Shown one piece after another: positions 45,914-57,500 of a DNA stretch of 64,000 nucleotides. A program made the position numbers and the translations under genes. Under the pieces are notes generated by a model. That model was not told where the DNA came from and did not search any database. It saw only the letters and a list, made by a program, of their open reading frames with translations. Origin of the DNA: Lingula anatina. Its lineage: Eukaryota; Brachiopoda; Lingulata; Lingulida; Lingulidae. The stretch lies in NCBI RefSeq assembly GCF_001039355.2, contig NW_019775880.1, positions 540,127 to 604,126 on the forward strand. The letters are read 5' to 3'. Position 1 is the first letter of the stretch. Every line of letters starts with the position of its first letter.

Positions 45914-48900
45914 TCACCATATCAAAGCTGCCTCAATCTTTTTGCTAGAATTGCTGACAGCATCCAGACACTCTGTAAGTAGCATCTGAGTTCTGGCAAT
46001 CCTTGCTCTATTCTTATCAATAGTGTTCATAATGTCTCGGACATCTTTCTTGGACTTGCCGGCCTCAGTCATGATGTCCCAGGCCTGCTCGCTCTGGGTG
46101 GCTATTTTGTCGTCCAGATGTTTCAAGGCTACACTTAGACGAGGACACTCCTTGAGGACAGTTTTACATAGGACGGAAAACTGAAATGAAAAGAAGACTG
46201 TGGATTACCACTATTACTTCTATATGTGTTAGTAGCACTCCTACTGCTACATTTATTAATTCTAGTACCACTTCACAACTATGACTTCTACTCACTACTC
46301 ATCATTCTGAAATCTTAACCAAATCACCCCACTGATTAATGACTATATAATAAAAAATAACAGCTCACATCTTTATGGAAGACATCCAGAATGTCTCTGA
46401 TCTGTGCTTTGAGTTTCATTCTAGGGTTGGTCAGGACTAGTTTGACAAAACCATCATCCTCCTCCATCTGAAACATAGCAGATGGTTCATAATTTAAGAT
46501 TTATATACAACAAGAAAGAAGACGAAGACAGTAAAGGAATGCAAGTGACTTATTACTTATTTCACAATTGTATGTTTTCCTTCACATTTCATGTGCATAT
46601 AACCTATGGCAGGGAAAGTTAAAAGATTTTTTCACATGCATGCGTGTGGAACAAAGTCAAGCAAATGCAAACAAAAACTAAGATCTGCCGATAAATATCC
46701 ACCATACCTGTAATTCTTTGCCTGTTCCAATGGCTTCTTTCAGGCCAGTAATACAGTCTTCCAGGCTACGCTTGTCTGCATTGAGAGCCTGTATTACCTG
46801 TGCATCAAGACAGGCCACTTTAAACTTATGTAAAAGTACTTCATAGTAGATACTGAAGTCCTCTGACCTCTTGATGGGCATGTTGCACTTGTTGAACAGA
46901 TCATCAAACTGGAAAATTAAGAGATCAAGGGAGTGAAAACAGATCTGTTTGCTGGTAAACAATCAGATAATAAAAAATAGAAGATAGATCACAAATGTAA
47001 ACAAGGCATGAGCTTAAATTCTTGGCAAAAATCTGAAAAATTTCAAACAGTTATTGAATCAGTTTGCAACTACAGTCAAAGGAGTGTTAAGTGGTCCGAA
47101 TTCCAACAAATGTCTGAAAATCAGTCTGTGCCATAAAATTTTCAGCTTATCAGCCAGTCCCTGTTGGGCAGCACTTCATCTCTCTACATACTCCACATGT
47201 GCTACTTTTTACAAATAATTACAAACTACTTTTGATACTGCCTTGACAAATTAAATAAACACATCACATTGTGTGCCTTCCACTGCCCAAAAAACATGCA
47301 TACCTCCTTGATTCCAACCTCTGCTAGGGGTTCAAAGTCATTATCCCCTTTCTTTTTTTTCTTCTTGTTTTTCTTTTTGTTGTCCTTCTCTTCTGTCTTT
47401 GGTTTGTCTCTCAGTCTCTTGACTAACAGGTATCTAACAAATGACTGCACTGCTGCATGAACTGAGCCATCAGAATCCTTGGCTGATACCACCACACTAA
47501 AATAAAGACAATGTCAAGTTTTATATGTAGAACTGTAGACCTTTTGAAATTATATATGTCTGTACCAAAATACAAACATAAAACTGAAAAGGTGTCCCTG
47601 GCAGATCTCTATAATGCAGGAAACAATAAACAGCTCAACATTATTGTTATGTCAGTGTTAAGAATAAAGACAAAAATACATCAAAATATCTGATTGGCTG
47701 ACATTTGTCAAACATAGATCTGCAATGATTTTACAAAAAGCATTATTAAAACAAAAGAAAAAAAATTGAAAAAAGATATGCTATTGTGATCAATAAAATT
47801 ACCTTCCAACAAATCCATGCTCACTTGCCACTTTCTCCAGTAGTTTAACACATTCTGGCTTCTCCATCTCCTCCAGCTCCTCAAGTGTTATGTGTGGAAC
47901 AGACTTCCTCTCTTTTTCCCACTTTTCCATTTTTTGGTCAATATTTTCTTCTTTGTCACCTTGACAGAAAAAAATAATATAGTAAAATAAACTGGCATTA
48001 TTCAATTGAATCAATATATCATATTAAAATAGATATAGCCAATGATACTAGTTTTATACAGTGGTCATAAATAGTATAACGGAGATTGCATGGCATGTTA
48101 CCAACAACAACATCAACAATTATAACTTAAAACTAATTCTATTTAAATCCATGCTGCAGATATGAATGAACACCCAAGTCACTGCTACAATTACACATGT
48201 GATTAAAAGAAATAATTGCAGTATTGTGTTGCTACAAATTAACCTTTTTCATCTTCCAAAGGCTGCTCATCTTTTCCTATCTTTTCCTCATCATTTTCTT
48301 CATCTTCTTTGTTGTTCTTGCTGTTGAGTGTATCTTCATTGACTGTACTTGTCTCTGGTTTGTCATCTTCACTTTTTGACTGCCTTTCTGTTCGAGCTTC
48401 ACTTTCTTGGTCATCTACAAGTTGACCTTCACCTTCATTTTGACCTTCACCATTATCATTGCCATTTGTAGCATCTGCACTGGACTCTCCTTCATTTTTG
48501 TCCCTGGGATCAGCAAGTTTCATTTCAGACTGGGCAGCAGATTTTCTTCCTTTTTCAAGTGACATCTGTTCTTCGATCTAGTCAAGTACAAACACGCGCA
48601 GATATTTTTTTTAGTTTTAGTTATTTGTCGAATGGTGCTTCAAATGAAACATTTATAAACATTGAAGGCAGCATATCCAAGTCTCAACAATAACTTCTAA
48701 GAACAACATAAACTATTAATAAAATTAACAAACCATTCTGACATATGAACTCACATTCAACTAACATTATTATCCCTGTGCTTTTGAAACAAAAGTCAGT
48801 GATCATGTAAACCCTTCCATCTATGCATCTGTTAGTGAGTCTGTGTGTTAGTGATTTTTGCTATCTCTTCCAAGACCATTAGAGTGAGAAGGTGAAATTT

Positions 48901-48945
48901 TGGGGATTCATAGACCTGTCATCAGGCATGCGCATGCGCATGTTC

Positions 48946-48988
<43 letters not shown>

Positions 48989-51900
48989 TTGCTCTGTTTG
49001 TGTGCATTTTCTGTTTTATTTTATCTCTAAATGTTACAAAGCCATCTCTTCTGACACTATCCCCACTTCCCCCGCCCCCCCCCAAAAAAATCAATAATCA
49101 CAAGAATATCCCTCACAACTAACTGACCTACTTTTTCCCAAAACCTCAGTTATGTTAACAGTTTCAAGCCATCCCTGCATTACAATTCCAAAATGTAATA
49201 TCCTGTTATTGCAACAGTTTCAAGATCTCTAAAGTCTATACCTGGCACTCCAATAACTTCAAAACCACCACCTCTTTCCAAATTTCCTAAAACTCCAAGA
49301 TAAATGTGCCAAACAGTTTCAATGCTCTCTTTTTGAGTGAGATTTGTCTTTACTTTCAATGCTGTTTTAACATTTTTAACTTTGAAAAATGAACTTGTTT
49401 TTCTCTGTAATAATTGGGGAACAAATAACATTTTTTTCTTCATTTTTAAGTCCTTTACTGTTATTTTTTCACTGTTTCATAATTTCGCAGACTATGGAGA
49501 AATGGCAGTTTCATGATAACCAGTTTCACCTGACCTTCCAGTGACATCATAGCCAATCTTACATGTTGTCTGTCACATAGAAATGAAAGTGCTTAGTTTT
49601 TCTTTGTGAGAGCAGTAGGGATCGAGTTATTATTTCATCTGATCCCTGTTTGTAACTTAATGTCTGTGCATTATGTTTAATTTTAACTGCAGGTGACAGT
49701 ATCATGTAGATTAACACCTGACTCTGCTGGCTACAGTCAGGCAAACTTTACTGATATTTTTGTGGATGTGGATGTGAACAGTACTGCCATTGTTTGCTTC
49801 ATCATGTAAGTCAAGTTCACCTTTTTTTCTGAAATTTATGAAATCCAGCCAGTACTTGGAACTTTTTAACTTTGGAGACTTCGAGCATGGTTTAATTTTG
49901 TTATGTTTTATGTCTTACTATCTACATGACATCTGGTAAAAAGAAAGCTACATGTTGTTAAATGATATTGTCCAAAAGCCAAGTGATATTCTGTCAAAAT
50001 CTAAATGTGACTTGACTTAAATATGAGGTTCTAATTCAATAACGAAAGTACATACACCTGAAAAGACTACTGGTAATCACAAACAAACCAATTCTGACAG
50101 CTTACCAAATCATATTTGTTCCCTAAAAGCAAGACTGGAATGTCATCAGGCAAAGCTGGGACAAGCTCCACACTTATCTCCTCTTCACCACCAGGAAGCT
50201 TGGTCTTTTTTTCTCTGGTGAATGTGGCATTGCTGATGATCTCCTGGCGCCATGATGGTGCCAGCTCTACTTGTTCTGGGTCTGTGAGGTCTACCACAAC
50301 TATAACACAGGGGCAGGATATGTTATCATAAAAACTAGCTCTTAAACAACATTGTAAACACATCCAAGCATGCTCTTATAAAAAGCACACACACACACAA
50401 ATCTAATGAATAATTTAACAATAGTTTTGAAATTATAAAGGACTGACATAGATTAAATTATAAATCAATGACAAATATAAAGAAAAACTACATACATACT
50501 ACATGTACATTTTACACACTGGCTTAAAAGTACTCAAGTGTTTTGCTGACTCTCATTAGCAAATCCATTTTTCGCCCTGTATCAGCATGTTTGTTAATAA
50601 AATTTCCAATAGACTCTCAAACTCACAGTGATATCTTGTAGAAACATTGATATATAAATATGTATATCCCTAAAAAATACAATAAAATTTAATTATTTAC
50701 CAATAGCAGCATCAAGATCTTTGTAGTAAGTTTTCCTCATGTCCATATCCTCTCTACCAGGCAGGTCCCACAGGGTGAGTGACATGACTGCATTTTCTGG
50801 GATGTTGATCTTCCTTACTACATTATCTAAAATAACAAAAATACCACTGTGGTTTTATTCATTCTTAATCTAGATATTATACTTTTATATTTATATGGTG
50901 GTTGAGGAAAATTAAAAGCTTTGTAAAATAGACTGAGAAGAGCAGTACAGCAGTGAATGGTTGTAATTAAATAACAGCACACCAGCAAAGTCTGCAAATG
51001 AAGGCAAAAGTGGAATATATAGCCCAATGCCTCTTGTGTTGACATTGGAATTATAATGAAATTAAACTTCATCATTTACCAGAATTGCATCAGGTTTGTG
51101 ATCTGAAAAAATATCAGTTCCATGAGGCATGAAAATGATTGAAATTTTTAATATGATGCCAATATGACAATTTGAATGAAATGAAAATGATATGATTCTG
51201 CTGACTTAAACATCTCACCTGCAGGAATGCTTACCTATGTCTACTTTTTCTGTAGGTCTGTAGCTGTAGTCAAACTGGTTTTTGTAGTATCTGAGGAATA
51301 TGCTGCTCTTCCCTACTTCAGTGTCACCTTATGATAAAAAAAACACACTATATGTACTTGTATTTCAACAAACAGCCACATACTGACTGGGTACATATGC
51401 CCTAAAATCTAATATATCCGTTTATTAGATCTTAGATATGCTAGTCAAAATATATGTACATGTACAGGTACATCTCAGATGTGTGTTTTACTGATAACTG
51501 CTAAATAAAATAAAAACTTCACTCAAAATTGCTTATTTTCAAATGGAACACAAAAATAAGTCCAAATAAAAATTTGAAAAATATGATAACTACTGTAATG
51601 TAATTAACAAGACTAGTATAATTTTGGTGACAAGTTTGTCAATGTGGAACTGGCTATTTGTACCAACATGTATTAGGCAAGCCTAACATTTACCTGTAAA
51701 TCATTCTTTGTCTACCCCTTATTTTTTACTACACTACATACCTGATTATGATTATTTGTAGAAAATATTCATAATCATATATTTTCAAAGCACATTTAGC
51801 AAATACTGTATCTTAATTATAACCACAAGCAAAATTTGTTTACTTACCCACTAAAGCTATCTTAAATTTCGGGACCTTTTCAAGCGTAGATATTTCTGTA

Positions 51901-52219
51901 AAAAGGGTAATGCATTTCATATTAATGAAACTCTACACGTGACTGTAGCACTATCTGATCACTATCACTGATAGTATCAGTGCTTTGTCAATGCAAGGCG
52001 TTAATTTGATACACGTAGTCCATTTCATGTATGTGAGGTATGAACATGTTGTTGGGCCAAAAACCGAGACAAGAAATATATATCCTAAATTACGAGATAA
52101 ATCACAAGCTAACAGGTGAGGCCGAAAACTGCGGCGACGAGAGATAGAGAGAGTTTATCTCGCAACTAAAACGCTATCCCAGTACCTGTAGACTTGTCGC
52201 TACTACAGGAAGCTCCCAT
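45914..52219 (-). CDS. Rab32/38-like small GTPase with an acidic insert inside the G domain and a C-terminal extension
   Basis: Exons: 52219-52186, 51895-51848, 51327-51235, 50826-50701, 50299-50106, 48577-48244, 47959-47803, 47496-47304, 46908-46708, 46467-46369 and 46180-45914. All phases agree; 581 residues. The N-terminus MGASCSS offers Gly2 and Cys5 for myristoylation and palmitoylation. The P-loop is GDTEVGKSS (28-36), G3 is WDLPGRED with D79 and G82, G4 is NKYDL (161-165), and G5 is SAK (333-335) after HGFVG. PSWRQEI and HGFVG recall Rab32/38. About 140 residues between G4 and the usual helix before G5 are highly acidic and Gln/Asn/Ser-rich. After G5, a Lys-rich patch leads to about 190 helical residues without a recognised fold, ending AALIW with no prenylation cysteine. 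A membrane-associated regulatory GTPase is likely. Confidence 0.82.
49108..50050 (+). pseudogene. Duplicated TCTN2 intron-exon 3-intron fragment inside a GTPase intron
   Basis: The stretch follows TCTN2 sequence from about 9100 to about 10190 in the same order, with substitutions and a deletion after the exon. The exon copy (49693-49805) keeps its acceptor (CTGCAG) and donor (GTAAGT). It is 3 bp longer than the original and stays open: VTVSCRLTPDSAGYSQANF and onward. It lies on the strand opposite the GTPase gene, between its exons at 50106 and 48577. There are no neighbouring TCTN2 exons, so it is probably non-functional. Confidence 0.8.
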
Positions 52220-52473
52220 TGTGCTTTGGTTAATTACCAGTTGGTCTTGTACTACATAATGCTCACTTATAGAACATTCCTTGTCAGTCGATGTTCGTAG
52301 CCTAAATAAAAGACTAGAGAAATGTAGGATGTTGACACAGTTGTCAGGTATTGTGCACTGCTTTTGATGACGTCATAAGAAGTGCGACAGGTGCGATTTT
52401 ATTGGTTACAACTGTCGCAGCATACAAATTCGCCAAAGATCTGACTGCTCATTGTGTTTGTCTTTCGTCCCAG
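52220..52473. promoter_or_regulatory. Promoter region upstream of the GTPase, with a palindromic CRE and inverted CCAAT box
   Basis: A full TGACGTCA site occurs at 52368-52375, and an ATTGG (inverted CCAAT) at 52401-52405. The GTPase starts at 52219 on the minus strand. A possible plus-strand first exon ends at 52473 (CCCAG|GTATTT). CRE plus CCAAT without a TATA box is usual for bidirectional housekeeping promoters. Which gene uses the sites is inferred. Confidence 0.5.
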
Positions 52474-54030
52474 GTATTTAAGATTTTGATGTATGTTATG
52501 CATGCTTCATAACCGCCGAATTGAACGCAAACTTTATTGCCAGAAATATTTTACGGCTAACGGAGACCTTTCTCTGGTTATATATCTATCAATGTAACAG
52601 ATAAATCAATAAAGTTGACTCTTCTTGCATGCCAATACATGAAGCATTTCATCCACAATAACATATGTTTCAATGTTTGCTTTTGTGTTTTATTTCATTT
52701 TTTTTTTCAAACATAACAGCTAGTATTCAGATCAAATGGAGATCGACCTACAAGACTGGCAGTGTCAGAACCTCAACAGCCATATTAAGAGGGTCAAATC
52801 CTAATCATAAGATAGCCGTGTAAGTGGAATAAGAAGTAATATGGTAAACTTGCATGTACAATTTCAGTGTGGCAACACATAAAAAGTGACAGAATTTATT
52901 CATAGCAAATTTTCTGGCTGTTTTCTCTTATATCTATAAGTACGTGCGAATGAATCACAGTCCGTTGCACAATTATACAAATTCACCATGTTTTGAATGC
53001 ATGCCACTTTTGTAAAACAACATTTCCTGCCCAAAAAGTTTCACCCTTATTTTTGAAAAGTTAACCCCATCTCATACAGATTCTCATTCATTTTTTTAGT
53101 CTCATAAAAGGTTATTTCTAAAAGTATTCTGATTTAACCAAAAAGGGTAAATTATTGAGCTTATTTAGCCAATTTAATTTTGTCATTGCATGATTTAGTT
53201 CAAATTCAAGGTACTTTATAGCTAGAATTATTCTTCTATTAGTATTTATAACTATAAAAACAATTTGTATGACAGTTCTTTTCATTGCCATTGACTTACA
53301 TTTAATTGAAAACAAAAGCAGAAAAATGAAAGAATTAACTAAGAAACAAATATACATGATTTCAATTTCATTATATGAAGTTAAATTTTGCCAATTATTT
53401 ATTCTAGCTGTGAATAAAAGGAAGTTGTGACATGCAAATTGTACTGTCTGCAAAATATTCAAAGTTCTCATGATTGAGTATATTATTAACTGGTCATTCC
53501 CAATAAAAGTCATCAACAATCATCAAAACATCCATCAATAAATGAAAAGAAGATGGATCTGGAACTGCAATAATTTCCATGCATGAGTAAACTAAAAAGT
53601 CAATTGACAAAGTCTTCCTTGCCAGGCTCTCAATAAATATTGTCATTCAGCTCTTGTCATTAGTTTCTATGGCTGATGAATTAATTTCAACGGTACAGGT
53701 GTTAACATTTTTCTTCAGGAAGTACATTTGTCGAACAAGGAAAGGGAAATGCTGGGAGTATACTCAGATGTATCAGTATAGCACTTAACTTCACATCTAC
53801 TGTGAAAGAAAATCCATTAAGACTTTTGCTTCAATCTCATGTTATCCATAAAAATCTTGACTTTGATGTGCTTTTTTTCCTGGTTCTGAAAAAATGTTAA
53901 TATTTCATGGCTTTTTATTTTGTTGTTTCAGCTGTGAAGGGAAAAAATGAAAATGAAGAGAAAGAAAAGGAGAAAATATTGCTGTAACTGCAACAACAAG
54001 CAACCTTTTGACTTTCCAATACAAAATGAG
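52440..54030 (+). ncRNA. Possible 5' exons of a divergent plus-strand transcript (5' UTR or non-coding)
   Basis: Three potential exons have good borders: one ending at 52473, one at 52720-52819 (AACAG / GTAAGT), and one at 53932-54030 (TTTCAG / GTAAGT). The third contains ATG at 53947 with 28 open codons to the donor: MKMKRKKRRKYCCNCNNKQP and on. The second exon alone is open in one frame, but that frame meets a stop (CEGKK-stop) in the third. I recognise no protein. It may be the leader of a gene whose body lies beyond the window, or a non-coding RNA. The placement of the 5' end is only approximate. Confidence 0.35.
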
Positions 54031-54533
54031 GTAAGTGATTTAGCATAAAAAATTAGAAGCAATTAATTTTTCAATACACAAAAAAGTAATTTTACAGTCC
54101 ACATTTTCACTGAAGCTGTGAAGAAGCAGGCGTCACATATTTATTGATTCTATATGTAGTTTCTCCTTTGCTTTCTTGTAAGAGTAGACGATGGCTTTTT
54201 CTCTTACAATATATCTGTCACAAGATTTCTATTATCTCATCAGTCTTGTCTGCCCATAAACTTATAGTAAAAGCACCACATTTCCTCACTCGTTGTCCAG
54301 CTGCCAATTCTCATTATCTACTCATTGAAAAACATCTTAACTAATATATCATGACTTTACGCTTGTTTGAGCCAGTAGAGTGGGGCATTTCAATTGTATC
54401 CCAGGTGCTTTGTCTTTCTGGTTTGTGTTTAGAAATTATTGCATTCCAGAAATAGAGAAAAAAGATTTTTACACAATGCCACAGGTGCATTTATTAGTTT
54501 CTACTGACAGAGGTTCCTGCTGGGGCTGAATCA

Positions 54534-54582
<49 letters not shown>

Positions 54583-57500
54583 CTGAAAAGTAAATTTATT
54601 CAGCAAAATTCATTTAACCCAGTGCTGTTTCATATTTTATATTGGATGCAGAATAACAAACATTCTATTTTTTTTTTTTTTTTTTTGTAAATTTTGAAAT
54701 ACCTGTTCCATATATTAACGGGTAAATTTTTTTCCAACCTTTCAAATAATTTCTGTTTTTCTTTCACCTTAAGATAATTCTTTCCTCTTATTAATTAAAA
54801 ATATGACATTTACTTATCTTATTTTTAAATTGTTTAGCTTGAAAAAAGATTACAGTTGTACCTGTTGGTGAGTGAGGATTAATTGTACTAAGCACAAAGT
54901 CACTAAACAAGTATTGACCGTACTTGCTTTGAAAAGGATATTTTGATGATCTCACTTTTTAAAGAAGTGTCAGTCTTTAGAGCAGAATGGTCCTTTTATC
55001 TCATTGAAGCTATGAAAATGAGGTTTACTGTAGTATAAAAGCAGTACATTCGATACTGCATGTGGTTTCTTACTGCAAACATCCATCATTGTAAACCTTG
55101 GCACTGGTATTCACAGATTTTTAATTTTACTATCATTTTTCTGCACTTGGCACTAGGGGGTTGTTAACCGAAGTTCAAGAATTGAAACTCCAGTGCTTGA
55201 AGGAAAAGTGAGATTTTTATGTCTCAAGACCTGAAAACATTTTTGTCAGTATTGATGATTGAGTGATTGATTTTTACATCTCCAAGCCCTCATAGTAGAC
55301 AAAATTAATACTTCAAAATTCAGTTTTGTTAGAAATTGAAACTTTATGAAATGCTCCTACTTAGATCACTGCTAACTTCTAAGATTATTGATTTTAAATC
55401 AGCAACATATTTTAGTCTGTTAAAAGTTGGCATATTTTTCATCTTTTTTAGAGAAAAAAGAATGGGATAAAACTTAAAAGAATCTGATTAAAAACTTCTA
55501 TAACCTCATCACAACACCTTGATTTAGAAATCAAATCTAGTCAAAGAAAAGGCAAGGAAGCAATTTCACTGCCCTGTTAGCCCACCCATTGTAAGATGTG
55601 TCATTAAAAAACTATTAGCAGAATTTAATTTGACATTAAATTGAAAACTTTCGTCTTTTGCCGTAGGCCAACAGGAGTCCAAGTGACAGTCTCTCTCTCA
55701 GTAGCCTAAGTCATTTGTGTCCTGTCCTATGATTGCTATTTAAATACTTGTTGGGAAGTGTTCGAACACGGGCTGCATGCAGGGGAGAGCATTATTGGCA
55801 GGTGTGGAATTTTGATGTAATTAATACATGCTACAGAAAAGCACACCACTGTCACCTAACCACTTTGGAGCCCTTCACTGATTTTCAGCCTAAGAGTGTT
55901 TGAAATTAAGGAGAGATAAAAAGGAGACAATTTTGCAAGCACTATTTAAAATTCAATCATGAAATGGTCTGGTAAATTTCACTTTTTTTTTTTAGCCGAA
56001 TGACACGATTGTAACCCATGACAAAACGTTCAGTCATTTTCATTAAATGTGATCAGTGTTTTTATGTTGAAGCAGTCATGTGTGGAGGCGGGGATGCCTA
56101 TAAAGTGACAACAGGGAACTCAGCCTCCATCAAGCCACTGCCAGCGGTGACATGAAAGTGAGTGAGTGAGGCCTGGATGACATAGCGACCAGGTTGGGTA
56201 GGCTACCTTTCTCTTATACAACTGTTGTTGGTCATTTGGGACACATCATGCCATCTACCAATGATTATGATAAATGGTTTTGCCTCATCTACAGCAAAAT
56301 GAGAAAATGATCACCAAATCTGTTACATGAGAAAACCTATGTATGTCTCCTTTGTTACAAAGTTTAAGGAACCAATTTCAGAATTTGATATTTAGAAAGT
56401 CTAAAAGGACTGACTAAGTCATCAAGTGGGTTGTATGAGAAATTAATTGGCAGTAATTTCAAATATTTCTTAGGGTATGATCTAATAAAATCTGGTGATG
56501 CAATTACATATTAGAAAGGTGTTAAAATTGCAGACATCCAGGTATTGTAAGAGAAGTAGGGATAGTTTAAATTTCACTTAATGATCTGGGATCACTTTCT
56601 TCTATTAAATAACCTTTGGGGGGCAAACAACAATCCTGATGGGCTCTTTATACAGCCTAAGCCTCATCTTGTTATCAAGTTACAGATATTTGAAAAGGGG
56701 AAATTTTCTATACTGGTGATGTATCTGAAAATTTCATCTTCCAGTTTATAGCTTTTCCAACTAATCATGATATGATTGCCATATATAGATAGGGGCAATT
56801 GTTGAAGGGAAAGTTGTTGTGGTATTCTGACAAAGGAGGGGCCATGCACCTGAATACAAATGGAGCTGAATTACGGTAGACGGATCATACGGCTTTCACG
56901 CTGGAATGTCCCCAGTGAAAGCGTAGGAGTCTGGGGAAGGTTCAGTTTCACCAGTCAAAATGAAGGGAGAAGAATAGAAAGTTTACTTTGAAGCCCACCG
57001 ACTTGTTTGTGCGGTCTGTGAGATTGACTTAGCTGATCTGTTACGTAGCAGCCACTAACTATCTCAATATATAGGTTGGTAGAGTCTGTTTTAGGAAAAA
57101 ATTCATATAAGAGCCCTTTGGGGAAATTTTGTAGGGAACATGATGAAGATATGTGATCTGGAAGAAGGTGAGTTTCATTTTAATTGTTCATTTAAAGAGA
57201 GAACGATTTGGATTTAAGGGCAAAAAATACAAAGGAAATAGATTTTTCCATAAGTTTGTTGAAATTCCTGGGAATTAATGTTCCATTACTTACCGATCAT
57301 CATTGTATTGAGATCTAAACTCAGTAATGCCTTGTAAATATATATATTTTTAAGATACCCTTTTCTACACTTGGTTTAACTTTTATTCGTAGATAATTAA
57401 AAATGTGACAAAGATTTAGTTCCCTTTTTCAATTTCATAGTACGAAGAAATGTTCTTTTAGTGCGTGCTCAAGCTTATAAAGAAAATGGAAGTTATTATT

